Origin: Buttiauxella agrestis
Lineage (GTDB): Bacteria; Pseudomonadota; Gammaproteobacteria; Enterobacterales; Enterobacteriaceae
DNA: 64,000 nucleotides
NCBI RefSeq assembly: GCF_900446255.1
Contig: NZ_UIGI01000001.1
Location: 2,072,763 to 2,136,762, forward strand
Reading direction: 5' to 3'
Positions 25,508 through 36,546 of this stretch are shown in pieces (the first letter of the stretch is position 1; every line of letters begins with the position of its first letter). The notes under the pieces were generated by a model that saw only the letters and a program-made list of their open reading frames with translations, was not told the DNA's origin and did no database searches. Made by a program: the position numbers and the translations under genes.

Positions 25508-25565
25508 TTTTATGTTGGCAGAATAATGAAAAGGTTTAATCAATTATAAAGTTAAGGTCGTGAGC

Positions 25566-26093
25566 ATGGTTATCGCAGCACCTCGTTTGGAAACTGAGCG
25601 CTTGGTTTTACGGCATTTTACGTTGGATGATTTCCCTGATTTAGCCGCCTGCTGGGCTGACCCGGAAATGGTTAAATTTATCGGAGGCGGCCAGCCGCAA
25701 GGGCCGGAAATGACGTGGGGCCGGTTGTTACGCTATATCGGCCACTGGCAGGCTCTCGGTTATGGTTATTGGGGGGTATTTGAAAAAGAGAGCGGGCGCT
25801 ATGTCGGTTCGTTTGGTTTTCAGGATGCGCAACGCGAACTGACTCCGGCGCTTGAGTTCCCGGAAGCAGGCTGGACTTTAATTCCGTCAGTACACGGGAA
25901 AGGCTATGCAAAAGAAGCCTTAGCGGCGATTTTACACTGGGCGGACCGTGAACTAACCGCGCCAGTTTGCTGCATTGTGGATAACGATAATCTGCGTTCC
26001 ATCCATCTTGCAGAACGATTTGGCTTCCAGTTTCAACACAATGTCGATTACCACGGCAAGCAAATCAAAATGTTCATTCGCCCGACACGCTAA
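25566..26093 (+). CDS. GNAT-family N-acetyltransferase (RimJ/RimL-like)
   Basis: A 175-aa acetyltransferase beginning MVIAAPRLETERLVLRHFTLDDF, the opening typical of Acetyltransf_3 proteins. The acetyl-CoA-binding region is VHGKGYAKEALAAIL (Q/RxxGxG/A-like), and DNDNLRSIHLAERFGF is the conserved end. The ATG at 25566 has AAGG 8 bases upstream, better than GTG 25560. The substrate is unknown; members act on ribosomal proteins, small molecules or antibiotics. It is not part of the E. coli pphA neighbourhood. Confidence 0.85.
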   Translation: MVIAAPRLETERLVLRHFTLDDFPDLAACWADPEMVKFIGGGQPQGPEMTWGRLLRYIGHWQALGYGYWGVFEKESGRYVGSFGFQDAQRELTPALEFPEAGWTLIPSVHGKGYAKEALAAILHWADRELTAPVCCIVDNDNLRSIHLAERFGFQFQHNVDYHGKQIKMFIRPTR

Positions 26094-26148
26094 CCATCGC
26101 CGCGCACTGGTTTATAATTGAGTAATAAATAACCAGTGCGGAGGCGGC

Positions 26149-26793
26149 ATGTATCAGAGAATTGACGGTGAGAACTGGCGGCATGTATTTATTGTCGGTG
26201 ATTTGCACGGCTGTCTTTCCGAGTTCATAAGCCAACTTAAGCACAAACATTTTGATTACCACCAGGATCTGGTCATCTCGGTGGGGGATCTTATCGACAG
26301 GGGAACTAACAGCCCTGGCTGTCTGGCATTGCTTGATAGCAAATGGTTCAGAGCGGTGAAAGGCAATCACGAAGCAATGGCCCTTGAAGCACTCGACGAA
26401 GGTGAAGGGATGCTCTGGCAAATAAATGGCGGGAACTGGTATCAGGAATTGCCTGAACAGGTTCAGCAAAAGGTGCAGCAAGCCTTATTACATTGTCGCG
26501 AACTACCACTGGTGATTGAACTCCATACCCAGGGGAAGTTGTTGGTTATTGCTCACGCAGATTATCCCGCTTCGCAGTACCGCTGGAACCAACCGGTAGA
26601 CGAGCATTTACTGGTCTGGAGCCGCTCACGGCTAAATGAAAATTTACGTGGGGGAGGGGCAGATATTGACGGGGCAGATGAATTCTACTTTGGACATACG
26701 CCGCTGAAAGAAGTCAGTCATTTCCACAATCAATTTTATATTGATACCGGCGCTGTCTTTGGTAACAAACTGACGATGGTGCAGGTTCAGTAA
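26149..26793 (+). CDS. pphA: Serine/threonine protein phosphatase 1
   Basis: A 214-aa PPP-family metallophosphatase with all signature motifs: GDLHG (about residue 18), GDLIDRG (about 46) and GNHE (about 72), which bind two metal ions and phosphate. E. coli PphA is a heat-shock-induced enzyme acting on phosphoproteins, including misfolding signals through CpxA. It starts the region of gene order conserved with E. coli (pphA-yebW-yebV-rsmF) and lies next to the sdsR locus there. Confidence 0.93.
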   Translation: MYQRIDGENWRHVFIVGDLHGCLSEFISQLKHKHFDYHQDLVISVGDLIDRGTNSPGCLALLDSKWFRAVKGNHEAMALEALDEGEGMLWQINGGNWYQELPEQVQQKVQQALLHCRELPLVIELHTQGKLLVIAHADYPASQYRWNQPVDEHLLVWSRSRLNENLRGGGADIDGADEFYFGHTPLKEVSHFHNQFYIDTGAVFGNKLTMVQVQ

Positions 26794-26828
26794 ACAGTCA
26801 TTCATTTCACGATAAACCCAGTGCGCTA

Positions 26829-27017
26829 CTACGTACTAAACTCGTGAGCCGGTCGCCAGAAGCCATCAATAAAGTCTTCGACCGGGAAACATCCGCCGTA
26901 GCGGATCCGTTGCTCATCCATAGCGAACAGACATTGATGTTCCGTGTTAAAAACGTCCACCACAATATCTTCACAGCCACCGTCCAGGTAGCAAACAAAC
27001 AAAACCAACGCAAACAT
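26829..27017 (-). CDS. yebW: Conserved small protein YebW
   Basis: A 62-aa protein starting MFALVLFVCYLDGGCEDIVV, close to E. coli YebW (63 aa), ending GFWRPAHEFST. It has an N-terminal hydrophobic stretch and several Cys. Function is unknown. It is convergent with pphA (35-base gap) and keeps the E. coli position between pphA and yebV. Confidence 0.9.
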   Translation of the reverse strand: MFALVLFVCYLDGGCEDIVVDVFNTEHQCLFAMDEQRIRYGGCFPVEDFIDGFWRPAHEFST

Positions 27018-27123
27018 TCGTGCCTCTGAGTTGCACCGTTTGGCTTAATTGTAGGAGAAGTCACGGGAAGAGGGGTAATCAGACCACTTAATTAACCCGC
27101 CTGAGCGACGGGTTCATTTTGGA

Positions 27124-27363
27124 TCAGGCAAGGCGCATGATCCAGGCATCAGATTTCTGGTCGTAATGTTGACGGTAAAGCACGGAATGTTCGCCATCTA
27201 AGACGGCGGGTATGCTGGTTTCATCATCCCAGGCATCTAGTTGCATGCACAGGTCCGGGTCTGATTTACAAGGGATGCTTAACGTTCGATCCCCCTGTTG
27301 CTCGCCATGTAATTCAGCATCATCAATTTCGAAGATGCCTATTCGTACGTTTGTTTTCGTCAT
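27124..27363 (-). CDS. yebV: Conserved protein YebV
   Basis: A 79-aa protein with the YebV pattern VRIGIFEIDDAELHGE, LSIPCKSDPDLCMQLDAWD and SDAWIMRLA. Function is unknown; the E. coli gene responds to envelope/heat stress in expression surveys. It follows rsmF in the same direction with a separate 113-base spacer. Confidence 0.92.
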   Translation of the reverse strand: MTKTNVRIGIFEIDDAELHGEQQGDRTLSIPCKSDPDLCMQLDAWDDETSIPAVLDGEHSVLYRQHYDQKSDAWIMRLA

Positions 27364-27476
27364 CTCGCTCTCCTTGGGTCCGGATACATGTGGTATGACC
27401 AGTCAGATCACCCAATCTAGAGCGTAGACAACCGTGCGAAAACTGCAAATGACATGGCGATTATTTTTTATTGCGC

Positions 27477-28919
27477 TCAGCCTTTATGAGCGAACAATTT
27501 CCCATCACGAACCAGGTCACGCGGATAGCTGTTTTTCAGGCGCGAGCCGACTTTTCTTGCCAGTCCAAGAGGTTGCCCTTGATAAGTGACAATCACTTCA
27601 TTGAGAGAGGGGGCCTCATCAGGGTAAATATCGCGCCCGTGATACCATTCATCGGCTTCAAATTCAGTGAGCGCAAATGCGAGTGGCGAGTCTCCCGTCA
27701 CCAGCGCAATCACGGCTTCGTGCTGCCAGCGGTAGCCTTTGTTGTATTGCTCGGCAAGGCGTAAACCAATGCGGGAAAAGCGCACCTGGCCGAATAGCGG
27801 GATAATTTCTTTTGGGAATAACCAAATTTCTTTATCGCGCAGCCAAAGCTGTTGATCATCTTGCCAGGCAATCCCTGATTGTTTTGCGGCAGCTTTCACT
27901 TCTGCTGCCTGTTTGCCATGCAGCGGGATGAAGGGGAATTTACCCACTTTGTAACCCGGTGCCGGGAGCGCTTCGACTGATGCCGTTTTGCGCAGGCGTG
28001 CTACAAAAAAACCTTCGCAATCATAAATTTGTGGGAACACATGCAGATAACCTTCCGCCGTAATCGCTTTATTGGCTTCAGGGAATAAATCATTGAGCGG
28101 CGCGATTTCAACTGCATCGGGCCACTCGTCGAGTAACCACTGGCAAATATGCTGATTCTCTTCACGGTTTAATGTGCAGGTCGAATAAATTAATGTGCCG
28201 CCTGGGCGCAGGGCGTGAAACGCGCTGGCGATAAGCTCTCGTTGGGTATCGGCAATACTGGTGGTGCTTTCTGGGGTCCAGTTGCGTAGAGCGTCGGGAT
28301 CTTTACGCACCACCCCTTCACCGGAGCAGGGGGCATCAAGCAAAATCGCATCGAAGCATTCAGGTAACGCTGCGCCAAATACTCGTCCATCAAAATGCGT
28401 GAGCGCCACGTTGCTAATACCACAGCGGCTGATGTTGGCATGCAGCACTTTCACCCGACTGGCGGAGTATTCATTCGCAAGAATGGCGCCATGGTTGCCC
28501 ATCCGTGCGGCAATTTGAGTGGTTTTTGACCCCGGTGCGGCGGCGACATCCATAATGCGGTCGGGTTGATTACCGTCAGCGAATAGCGCCGCAACCGGCA
28601 GCATGGAACTGGCTTCCTGAATATAAAACAGACCGCTTAGATGTTCTGCAGTGCTACCCAATGGCAGGCTATCTTCGTCTTCTCGCTCAATCCAGAAACC
28701 TTCCGCACACCACGGAACCGGGGTCAGATGCCAGTCGTAAGGCGCAACAAGCGTAAGAAAGTCGCTGACTGAAATCTTGAGGGTATTCACGCGCAAGCTT
28801 CGGCGCAGTGGACGTTGGCAGTATTCAATAAAACTATCGAGAGTTTGTCCTGCCGGGAGCGCGTCACGAATAACATCAAGAAAGGCTTGCGGGAGAAAGG
28901 CGGTATGAGAGTGAGCCAC
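27477..28919 (-). CDS. rsmF: 16S rRNA (cytosine1407-C5)-methyltransferase RsmF
   Basis: A 480-aa SAM-dependent rRNA m5C methyltransferase that modifies C1407 of 16S rRNA. Motifs: [14 protein letters not shown] for SAM binding, [14 protein letters not shown] with the TC/PC catalytic Cys, and [12 protein letters not shown] with the second Cys. The C-terminal part is the PUA-like RNA-binding extension. GTG 28919 gives [13 protein letters not shown], aligning with E. coli MAQHTVYFPDAF; a TTG at 28961 would add 14 residues within a hairpin leader. A strong hairpin (28963-28985) separates it from letB. Confidence 0.93.
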   Translation of the reverse strand: MAHSHTAFLPQAFLDVIRDALPAGQTLDSFIEYCQRPLRRSLRVNTLKISVSDFLTLVAPYDWHLTPVPWCAEGFWIEREDEDSLPLGSTAEHLSGLFYIQEASSMLPVAALFADGNQPDRIMDVAAAPGSKTTQIAARMGNHGAILANEYSASRVKVLHANISRCGISNVALTHFDGRVFGAALPECFDAILLDAPCSGEGVVRKDPDALRNWTPESTTSIADTQRELIASAFHALRPGGTLIYSTCTLNREENQHICQWLLDEWPDAVEIAPLNDLFPEANKAITAEGYLHVFPQIYDCEGFFVARLRKTASVEALPAPGYKVGKFPFIPLHGKQAAEVKAAAKQSGIAWQDDQQLWLRDKEIWLFPKEIIPLFGQVRFSRIGLRLAEQYNKGYRWQHEAVIALVTGDSPLAFALTEFEADEWYHGRDIYPDEAPSLNEVIVTYQGQPLGLARKVGSRLKNSYPRDLVRDGKLFAHKG

Positions 28920-28962
28920 GAAGGAAGTCCAGGAAAAAATGAAGGCGCAAGTGTAGCACAAG

Positions 28963-28985
28963 CGCCCCGGTGAAGCACCGGGGCG
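28963..28985. other. GC-rich hairpin between letB and rsmF
   Basis: CGCCCCGGTG-AAG-CACCGGGGCG is a near-perfect 10-bp stem directly after the letB stop on the minus strand. It lacks a T-run, so it is more likely an RNA-stabilising or attenuating element in the letAB-rsmF transcript than a full terminator. Confidence 0.55.
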
Positions 28986-28991
28986 TGGGCA

Positions 28992-31628
28992 TTAACGCGG
29001 CAGGGCTGTGCCCCATTGGCGCCATTCTTTCGGCTCACTTTCTTCTAACAAGAAGTGCTTACCGGTTTCGGCTTTCGGTGCCAGCGGAGTACCAGGTGGT
29101 GTTGCAAAGGCAATACCACCCCGAATGAACTGGCTAAAGGTGCCGGTTTTCACCACTCCACCCGTCAGACCGAAATCAAGACTGTAGCCAGACGCCAGCC
29201 AGAACACCGAGCTATCGCGTACCAGGTGCTGGAAGCGTTTGCTAATACGCAAACCAATCATCACGCGGTCTGAGAGATTGCCCAACGTTAAGCCCGTTAC
29301 CGTACCCACTTCTACGCCACGGAACAGAACTGGAGTACCAATGCTTAATGAGCCGGCTTCCGGAACTTCGAGTACGATGCTCAGGCCATCTGAATAACGA
29401 GAGTCGGTGATGGACGTTTCCTGCAATTCAAAATCACGGCGGGCTGGGCCGCGTCCCGGTTCCACGTTGATGTATGGCTGGAGAATGGTATCGAGATTAT
29501 CTACACCGGAGGCTGAGATTTTCGGTGTTACCACCGAGAAGCGCGTGCCACCACGAGCAAATGTCTGAACAAATTCAGGGTAAAGCACCGCTTTGGCTTC
29601 GACCTCGCTACGAGAAGCCGTGAGATTGAGTGATTCCAGCTGCCCAATATCGATTCCCAGATAGCGAATTGGCATGCCTGCTGAGAGTTTGCCAGCATCA
29701 AAGGTGTGCAGGGTAATCTGGCTACCCACGGCGCGAGCAGCGGTTTCAGAAGCGTATAACATCCGTTTGTCGCCTTTTTTAAGGCCGACGCTGGCACCGG
29801 ATAAGTTATCAAAACTGATAGCACCTTTTAGGGCACGTGAAAGCGGGGAGGCTTGAACGGTCAGCCCGCTGCCATTGAGTTGCACACGCGCCCCGCCTTC
29901 AGCCCAGAACACGCTGTTGGAGGTCAGCAGGTTGCGATATTCCGGCTTGATATTCACATCGATATCGAAACTATTGGCACGAGGACGGACGCTGATAATC
30001 TCCCCGACCTGGAATTTACGATACAGCACCACGGAACCCGTCTGAATGTCTGGAAGGGTGGACGCCGTTAACGTCAACGTCGTCGTTGGCAGGTCACTCA
30101 GGCTGTTTTCAACCGCTTTTTCCAGGTTGGCGTACAGCGGATAACTTTCATTCATCGCCCCTTTTTTGCTGCCTGGAATAATACGCACACCACCGTTGAT
30201 CCACTCACTGGCACTGGCACCTAAAAGCTCGATACCATCGATACCCATTTTCACGTCAATACGGCTATTCACGACGAATTTGCTGTCGCCCTGAATCAAA
30301 TGCCGATATTCAGGATCGATGGCGGCAGAGAAGGTGACGCCTTTGGCAGACAATGTGCGTTCCAGAATTTGGCCCACCTGAACGCCGTGCAAAATGATCG
30401 GCTGACCAGCATCAATACCGTAACTTTCCGGCGCCGTCAGTTTGAGGGTCATAACATCAGGTTGTTGCAGCAGCGTTTTATCGCTTGGGAAAACCACAAA
30501 GTGATTCTGTGGTTCGCCTTCGCCAGGGACGAGTTCAAAGGTGCTGCCGGTGAGCAGGCTGCTGAGATTCGGGTTACTGAGAGAAATTTTCGGATCACGA
30601 AGCTCAATACGCGTGCCGCTGCGCATCAAATTGACAACACTTGGGTCGACGGTCATTTGCCCGGTCACTGTGCTGCCTGGATTGAGATTAAGCTTGGTCA
30701 ACGTACCCACTTCGAGGCCCTGGTACATTAACGCCGTGGAGCCAGCGGTTAAACCTTTGCCGCTTGGCAGATCGAGATCGATGATCACGCCGCGCTGGCT
30801 GTGCGCCAGGTCTTCATACAGGCCGAACTCGTCTTCAGCTTTGGCTTCAGCGGAGTTTTCCGGCGAGTCAAAGGCAATGGCTCCGTTAACTAACGCTGCG
30901 AGGCTTTCCAGTTGCACCTGCGCGCCGGAAAGGCTGACGTTGGCTTTCACGCCAGAGACATTCCAGAATCGACTGCCTTTTTTCACCAGCCTGGCGAAGC
31001 GGCGATCGACAAGCACATCTATAGTGACACCCTGTTTGTTGTTATTGATGGTGTAGTCATACACGCGGCCGACCGGAATTTTACGGTAATAGACCAGCGA
31101 CCCGCTATTGAGAGAGCCTAAATCTGGCGCGTGGAGGTGAATCATCAGCTCGCCGTTATTCAGGCGATATTTGGGCTGTGTATCGAGTGCGCTAAAGTGC
31201 TCTTGCGGTTCACCTTTACCGGGCATCATGCCGATATAGTTCCCGCCAACCAACGCATCCAGCCCGGAAACCCCGGCCAGTGAGGCTTTCGGCGTGACCA
31301 GCCAGAATTGGGTGTCCTCGCGCAGCGCGTCTTTCATATCGCTTTTGATGCTGACTTTCACTTCGATTTTGCGCAGGTCTTTGCTCAGGCTGACGCTCTG
31401 TACGGTGCCGACTTCGACACCCTGATAACGGACAGGCGTGCGCCCGGCAACAATGCCGTCTGCGGAAATGAAATCAATGGTCGCTGTGGTGCCGCGTTCT
31501 TCCCAGGTTGTCCACATCAGCCAACTGGCAATCATCAAGGCGATAATTGGCAGCAACCAAAAGGGCGAAATACGGCGTTTTGTTTTAATTCGCGCTTCAG
31601 TCGGTGAAGCGGGCATTTCCTGACTCAT
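28992..31628 (-). CDS. letB: Intermembrane lipid transport protein LetB (YebT), seven MCE domains
   Basis: An 878-aa protein with one N-terminal membrane anchor (about residues 21-38) and seven MCE modules, each opening with a G-x-PVR/LxxxGVxVGxV element (for example [15 protein letters not shown] near 60 and the last at [15 protein letters not shown]). In E. coli LetB stacks as a hexameric tunnel across the periplasm for lipid trafficking. The ATG at 31628 gives [15 protein letters not shown], matching E. coli. The gene overlaps letA by 32 bases, supporting an operon. Confidence 0.95.
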   Translation of the reverse strand: MSQEMPASPTEARIKTKRRISPFWLLPIIALMIASWLMWTTWEERGTTATIDFISADGIVAGRTPVRYQGVEVGTVQSVSLSKDLRKIEVKVSIKSDMKDALREDTQFWLVTPKASLAGVSGLDALVGGNYIGMMPGKGEPQEHFSALDTQPKYRLNNGELMIHLHAPDLGSLNSGSLVYYRKIPVGRVYDYTINNNKQGVTIDVLVDRRFARLVKKGSRFWNVSGVKANVSLSGAQVQLESLAALVNGAIAFDSPENSAEAKAEDEFGLYEDLAHSQRGVIIDLDLPSGKGLTAGSTALMYQGLEVGTLTKLNLNPGSTVTGQMTVDPSVVNLMRSGTRIELRDPKISLSNPNLSSLLTGSTFELVPGEGEPQNHFVVFPSDKTLLQQPDVMTLKLTAPESYGIDAGQPIILHGVQVGQILERTLSAKGVTFSAAIDPEYRHLIQGDSKFVVNSRIDVKMGIDGIELLGASASEWINGGVRIIPGSKKGAMNESYPLYANLEKAVENSLSDLPTTTLTLTASTLPDIQTGSVVLYRKFQVGEIISVRPRANSFDIDVNIKPEYRNLLTSNSVFWAEGGARVQLNGSGLTVQASPLSRALKGAISFDNLSGASVGLKKGDKRMLYASETAARAVGSQITLHTFDAGKLSAGMPIRYLGIDIGQLESLNLTASRSEVEAKAVLYPEFVQTFARGGTRFSVVTPKISASGVDNLDTILQPYINVEPGRGPARRDFELQETSITDSRYSDGLSIVLEVPEAGSLSIGTPVLFRGVEVGTVTGLTLGNLSDRVMIGLRISKRFQHLVRDSSVFWLASGYSLDFGLTGGVVKTGTFSQFIRGGIAFATPPGTPLAPKAETGKHFLLEESEPKEWRQWGTALPR

Positions 31629-32841
31629 GTGCGTCCCAAAGTAGTCGGCTATCCAGCCATTCGACAGCAAGAATAGTTAAAATAACCGCCGCGCCAAAAT
31701 AAAACGCAGCCGGTCCCATAGTAAATGCCAATAACTGATCGCGATTAACCAGCGACATCGTAAGCGAAATAACAAAGAGGTCGAGAATGGACCAACGGCC
31801 AATCCAGGTAATAAAGCGTAGCAGTAAAATGCGTGTTCTAAGCCCTCTTTCACATTTGAAATGAATGCTTACCAGCAATGAAATCAAAACGATAACTTTG
31901 GTAAAAGGCACCAGAATACTGGCAATGAATACCACCGCGGCAACCGCGATATTACTGTTGGCAAGGGAAATAATACCGGAAAGAATCGTGTCTTCCTGGC
32001 GCGAGCCATTAACGTAAAGTATTGATATTGGAAGCAGGTTCGCGGGAAGTAAGAACACTAAAGAGCCGATCAAAGCCGCCCAGGATTTTTGTAGGCTGTG
32101 GCGGCGCCGCGCTCGTAAAGGCACGTGGCAACGTGGGCAACGGCCACGATCATCCGGCACGCCAGTGAAATGGCAGCCCAGACACACGCGAAGTTGTGGG
32201 TTCCATGCCCGGGGTGGTCGTTGCGGGTAGAAACGTGACCACAGCTGTTCCATGTTGAGATGAATCAGGGTCAACAGGCTCAGTATCACCAGCGCGATAA
32301 ATGCCACCAGGCCGACACCCGGCTGGATAAACGCAAACTCGCGTACCTTTATACAGGCCACGCCGATGGCGACCAGATAAATATCCAGCATCACCCATTC
32401 TTTGAGCTTCTCAAGCATCAACAATACCGGGCGAAGGTTCATGCCCAGAATATGACCGAAATAGAGATAGGCGATACCGGCAACCAGTGTTGCAGGTGCT
32501 CCCACCGCGCAGAACATGACCATTGCCGCGGTGAGCGGATCGCCCTGGCTGGTCATCTGCCAGATGCCCTGGAAAAGGTTAGCGTCAATGCGCGTGCCTA
32601 GTAGATAGATGCGCACCAAAGGCTCGGAAAAAGCAACGGGCATGAGTAGCAGCATAGCCACTGCCATGGCCGCCAGGCGAGTTAATGACCAGTCGCGTCC
32701 ATGGTAAACTTTGGCGTCACAGCGCGGGCAATAAGCGCTCTGCGATGATTTAACCAACGGTAACGAGAAAAGTGTATCGCATTGGGGGCAACGCTGATAA
32801 CGTGCCTGCGGTACAGCATGGCTAATGGCGTGTATTTTCAT
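31597..32841 (-). CDS. letA: Inner-membrane lipid transport protein LetA (YebS)
   Basis: A 414-aa PqiA-family protein partnering LetB. It has two cytoplasmic zinc-ribbon-like CxxC pairs near the N-terminus ([15 protein letters not shown]) and a second pair set mid-protein ([16 protein letters not shown]), separating two blocks of four transmembrane segments. E. coli YebS is 427 aa; the difference lies in the first about 13 residues. It is the first gene of the letA-letB-rsmF run. Confidence 0.93.
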   Translation of the reverse strand: MKIHAISHAVPQARYQRCPQCDTLFSLPLVKSSQSAYCPRCDAKVYHGRDWSLTRLAAMAVAMLLLMPVAFSEPLVRIYLLGTRIDANLFQGIWQMTSQGDPLTAAMVMFCAVGAPATLVAGIAYLYFGHILGMNLRPVLLMLEKLKEWVMLDIYLVAIGVACIKVREFAFIQPGVGLVAFIALVILSLLTLIHLNMEQLWSRFYPQRPPRAWNPQLRVCLGCHFTGVPDDRGRCPRCHVPLRARRRHSLQKSWAALIGSLVFLLPANLLPISILYVNGSRQEDTILSGIISLANSNIAVAAVVFIASILVPFTKVIVLISLLVSIHFKCERGLRTRILLLRFITWIGRWSILDLFVISLTMSLVNRDQLLAFTMGPAAFYFGAAVILTILAVEWLDSRLLWDAHESGNARFTD

Positions 32842-33011
32842 GTGTCATCGTAAGCTGGGAATACCGTTGGCGCATGGGTATCTCAATGGATTATGAAATA
32901 TTCGTTAAGCGTATAGTAATTCACGGAATGATACACCTTGTGGCATAACGCATTTAATGCTTATTTTACTATGCTATGCAGTTGAGTAAGACAACATACT
33001 ATGGTTAATCA

Positions 33012-33500
33012 ATGAACAAAGAACAATTTTACGCGGACTTAAACCGCGATTTCAGTGCGTTAATGGCAGGTGAAACAAGTTTTCTGGCGACGCTGGCAAA
33101 TACCAGTGCATTGCTATTTGAACGTCTTGAAGGAGTAAACTGGGCGGGCTTCTATCTATTAGAAGGCGACACTCTGGTACTCGGTCCATTCCAGGGGAAA
33201 ATCGCCTGTGTGCGTATTCCTGTTGGAAAAGGTGTTTGCGGTACAGCGGTATCCACCAATAGCATTCAACGTGTTGAAGACGTGCATGCCTTTGATGGTC
33301 ACATCGCCTGTGACGCTGCCAGCAACTCCGAAATTGTACTTCCATTGACGGTAAATGGTGAGGTGATTGGGGTTCTGGATATTGATAGCACTGAGTTTGG
33401 GCGCTTCACACCTGAAGACCAAATCGGCTTATCTCAACTGGTAACGCAGCTTTCGCTGATGCTTACCGACACGGATTTTAAAAAATTCTTCACTCGATAG
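33012..33500 (+). CDS. msrC: Free methionine-(R)-sulfoxide reductase MsrC
   Basis: A 162-aa GAF-domain enzyme that reduces free Met-R-sulfoxide using thioredoxin. The three conserved cysteines of the family are seen in KIACVRIPVGKGVCGTA and GHIACDAAS. It starts MNKEQFYADLNRDFSALMAG, as in E. coli MsrC (165 aa). It is divergent from letA and followed by proQ. Confidence 0.94.
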   Translation: MNKEQFYADLNRDFSALMAGETSFLATLANTSALLFERLEGVNWAGFYLLEGDTLVLGPFQGKIACVRIPVGKGVCGTAVSTNSIQRVEDVHAFDGHIACDAASNSEIVLPLTVNGEVIGVLDIDSTEFGRFTPEDQIGLSQLVTQLSLMLTDTDFKKFFTR

Positions 33501-33604
33501 CATGATAAACAACGGATAACGTGGCATTTGCTGATAGCGTCATTATAATGTCGCCTGTTCATGCCTGCGGATTGTTGGCAACTCCGTTGTAATCAGGAAA
33601 TTTC

Positions 33605-34285
33605 ATGGAAAATCAACCCAAGTTGAATAGTAGCAAAGAAGTCATCGCCTTTTTGGCAGAGCGTTTCCCACAGTGCTTTAGCGCTGAAGGTGAAGCCCGC
33701 CCCCTGAAGATTGGTATCTTCCAGGATTTAGTCGCGCGCGTTGAAGGGGAGATGAGCCTCAGTAAAACTCAACTTCGTTCCGCGTTACGTCTTTACACTT
33801 CAAGCTGGCGTTACCTGTACGGTATCAAAGTCGGCGCAACCCGTGTTGATCTAGACGGAAACCCTTGCGGTGAACTCGATGAGCAGCATGTTGAGCATGC
33901 TCGCAAGCAGCTTGAAGAAGCAAAAGCTCGTGTTCAAGCACAGCGCGCAGAACAGGCAGCGAAAAAACGCGAAGCGGCTATTGCTAACGGTGAAACCGTT
34001 GCTGATAAGCCTCGCCGTGAGCGCAAACCGCGTCCTGCACCGCGTCGCCCTGAAGCTGCAGAACGTAAACCACGTGCAGAAAAACCGGCGCCACAGGCTC
34101 CGGTCGAAGAAAAACGCACTCCGGTTACGGACATTTCTGCTTTGCAGGTGGGCCAGGCAATCAAAGTCAAAGCGGGTAATAACGCGATGGATGCCACCGT
34201 ACTGGAAATTACCAAAGATGGCGTCCGTGTACAGCTGACTTCTGGTATGGCAATGATCGTACGCGCAGAACACTTGCAGTTCTGA
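33605..34285 (+). CDS. proQ: RNA chaperone ProQ
   Basis: A 226-aa protein with an N-terminal FinO/ProQ domain (about 1-120, including [18 protein letters not shown]), a Lys/Arg/Pro/Ala-rich linker (about 120-175) and a C-terminal Tudor-like domain (about 178-226, [21 protein letters not shown]). ProQ is a global sRNA/mRNA-binding protein and, in E. coli, was first linked to ProP osmoprotection. It lies 20 bases before prc, with which it is co-transcribed. Confidence 0.96.
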   Translation: MENQPKLNSSKEVIAFLAERFPQCFSAEGEARPLKIGIFQDLVARVEGEMSLSKTQLRSALRLYTSSWRYLYGIKVGATRVDLDGNPCGELDEQHVEHARKQLEEAKARVQAQRAEQAAKKREAAIANGETVADKPRRERKPRPAPRRPEAAERKPRAEKPAPQAPVEEKRTPVTDISALQVGQAIKVKAGNNAMDATVLEITKDGVRVQLTSGMAMIVRAEHLQF

Positions 34286-34305
34286 AACGGAGGCCAGACC
34301 CTGGC

Positions 34306-36354
34306 ATGAACAAACTCTTTAAGCGTACGGCGGTCGCTAGTCTGTTGTTTCTTGCAGGTAGCGCACTGGCCGTCGAAAACATCACGCGTGCCGATCAAAT
34401 CCCGCAGTTAAAGGAAGAGACTCAGCACGCTACAGTGAGTGAGCGTGTCACATCACGCTTTACTCGCTCGCATTACCGTCAGTTTGATCTGGATGAAAAT
34501 TTTTCCGCAAAAATTTTCGATCGCTATCTAAACCTTCTCGACTATAGCCACAACGTACTGCTCGCCAGCGACGTTGAGCAGTTTGTGTCGCGCAAGAAAC
34601 TGATAGGCGATGAATTGCGCACCGGCAAACTGGACGTCTTTTACGATCTCTACAATCTGGCCCAAAAACGTCGTTTTGAACGTTATCAATACGCGTTGAA
34701 GGTGCTGGAAAAACCGATGGATTTCACAGGGAATGACACTTTCAATGTTGATCGCAGCAAATCGCCGTGGCCGACCAGCGTTGCAGAGTTAAACACCCTG
34801 TGGGATAGCAAAGTTAAGTTCGATGAACTGAGCCTGAAGCTGACCGGTAAAACCGATCAGGAAATTCGTGAAACGCTGACCAAGCGTTATCAGTTCGCGA
34901 TTCGCCGTTTGGCTCAATCCAACAGCGAAGATGTTTTCTCGCTGGCGATGACCGCCTTTGCCCACGAAATCGACCCGCACACCAACTATTTGTCGCCGCG
35001 TAATACGGAACAATTCAATACCGAAATGAGTTTATCTCTGGAAGGTATTGGTGCCGTGTTGCAGATGGACGATGACTACACGGTGATTAACTCGATGGTT
35101 GCGGGTGGCCCGGCTGCGAAAAGCAAAGCGATTACCGTCGGTGATCGCATTGTCGGTGTAGGCCAAACCGGTAAAGCGATGATCGATGTCATTGGCTGGC
35201 GCCTGGATGACGTTGTTGCGTTGATCAAAGGGCCGAAAGGCAGCAAAGTTCGCCTGGAAATCTTGCCTGCTGGCAAGGGCACCAAAACGCGCATCGTAAC
35301 ATTAACGCGTGAACGTATCCGTCTTGAAGACCGCGCAGTTAAACTGACAATTAAAACGGTCGGCAAAGACAAAGTGGGCGTGCTGGATATTCCTGGTTTC
35401 TACGTTGGCCTGACGGATGACGTCAAAGTCCAACTGCAGAAAATGGAAAAACAGAACGTGAAGAGCGTGATTATCGATTTACGTTCTAACGGCGGCGGGG
35501 CATTAACCGAAGCTGTTTCACTTTCTGGTTTGTTCATTCCAGGCGGCCCTGTTGTTCAGGTTCGTGATAACAACGGCAAAGTGCGTGAAGACAGCGATAC
35601 TGACGGCGTTGTGTATTACAAAGGCCCGCTGGTGGTAATGGTTGACCGTTTCAGTGCTTCTGCCTCTGAGATCTTCGCAGCAGCGATGCAAGATTATGGC
35701 CGCGCGCTGATTGTCGGCGAACCTACCTTTGGTAAAGGCACTGTTCAGCAATACCGTTCATTGAATCGTATCTACGATCAGATGTTGCGCCCGGAATGGC
35801 CAGCATTAGGCTCTGTGCAATACACCATCCAGAAGTTCTACCGCATTAATGGCGGCAGTACTCAGCGTAAAGGTGTCACTCCAGACGTCATGATGCCAAC
35901 GGGTACTGAAGAGACAGAAACCGGTGAGAAGTTTGAAGACAATGCGCTCCCATGGGACAGCATTAACGCAGCGACTTACGTTAAGTCCGGCGACCTGTCT
36001 TCGTTTGAGCCGCAGTTGCTGAAACTCCATCAGGACAGAATTGCAGCCGATCCAGAGTTCCAGTACATCATGAAGGACATTGCTCGCTTCAATGCCCTGA
36101 AAGAGAAGCGCAATATTGTCTCTCTGAATCTTGCTCAACGTGAGAAAGAAAACCAGGAAGATGATGCCACGCGACTGGCACGTATTAACGATCGCTACAA
36201 GCGAGAAGGCAAAGCGCCGTTGAAGAAACTGGACGATTTGCCGAAGGATTATCAAGAACCCGATCCGTATCTTGATGAAACGGTGCACATTGCGCTGGAC
36301 CTTGCGAAAATGCAGCAAGATAAACCAGCCGAGCAACCGGCTCCTGCTAAGTAA
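34306..36354 (+). CDS. prc: Tail-specific periplasmic protease Prc
   Basis: A 682-aa exported protease (E. coli 682 aa) with signal peptide MNKLFKRTAVASLLFLAGSALA, a PDZ domain (about 230-320, starting VINSMVAGGPA) and the S41 catalytic region with the nucleophile Ser in DRFSASASEIFAA and the general-base Lys in PTFGKGTVQQ. It degrades proteins with non-polar C-termini, processes FtsI and, with NlpI, controls the hydrolase MepS. The last about 100 residues are the extended Prc tail. Confidence 0.97.
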   Translation: MNKLFKRTAVASLLFLAGSALAVENITRADQIPQLKEETQHATVSERVTSRFTRSHYRQFDLDENFSAKIFDRYLNLLDYSHNVLLASDVEQFVSRKKLIGDELRTGKLDVFYDLYNLAQKRRFERYQYALKVLEKPMDFTGNDTFNVDRSKSPWPTSVAELNTLWDSKVKFDELSLKLTGKTDQEIRETLTKRYQFAIRRLAQSNSEDVFSLAMTAFAHEIDPHTNYLSPRNTEQFNTEMSLSLEGIGAVLQMDDDYTVINSMVAGGPAAKSKAITVGDRIVGVGQTGKAMIDVIGWRLDDVVALIKGPKGSKVRLEILPAGKGTKTRIVTLTRERIRLEDRAVKLTIKTVGKDKVGVLDIPGFYVGLTDDVKVQLQKMEKQNVKSVIIDLRSNGGGALTEAVSLSGLFIPGGPVVQVRDNNGKVREDSDTDGVVYYKGPLVVMVDRFSASASEIFAAAMQDYGRALIVGEPTFGKGTVQQYRSLNRIYDQMLRPEWPALGSVQYTIQKFYRINGGSTQRKGVTPDVMMPTGTEETETGEKFEDNALPWDSINAATYVKSGDLSSFEPQLLKLHQDRIAADPEFQYIMKDIARFNALKEKRNIVSLNLAQREKENQEDDATRLARINDRYKREGKAPLKKLDDLPKDYQEPDPYLDETVHIALDLAKMQQDKPAEQPAPAK

Positions 36355-36360
36355 CCCCCA

Positions 36361-36391
36361 ACGGGCACAAAATTTTGTGCCCGTTTTTTTT
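36361..36391 (+). terminator. Rho-independent terminator after prc
   Basis: ACGGGCACAAAATTTTGTGCCCGT is a near-perfect palindromic stem followed by eight T. It closes the proQ-prc operon. Confidence 0.9.
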
Positions 36392-36546
36392 ACCTCTATC
36401 AAGCCGCGTAAACCAACCTCTTCTTGAATGTAAAGTTATGTATTATTAACCACTTGGATACGATGAATGCTTGAAAATGGCAGGCTTGCCCCTACGATGT
36501 GGGGTAACGCAGAATGCGTATTTTTAACCGAGGTAAAAAGAAAATT

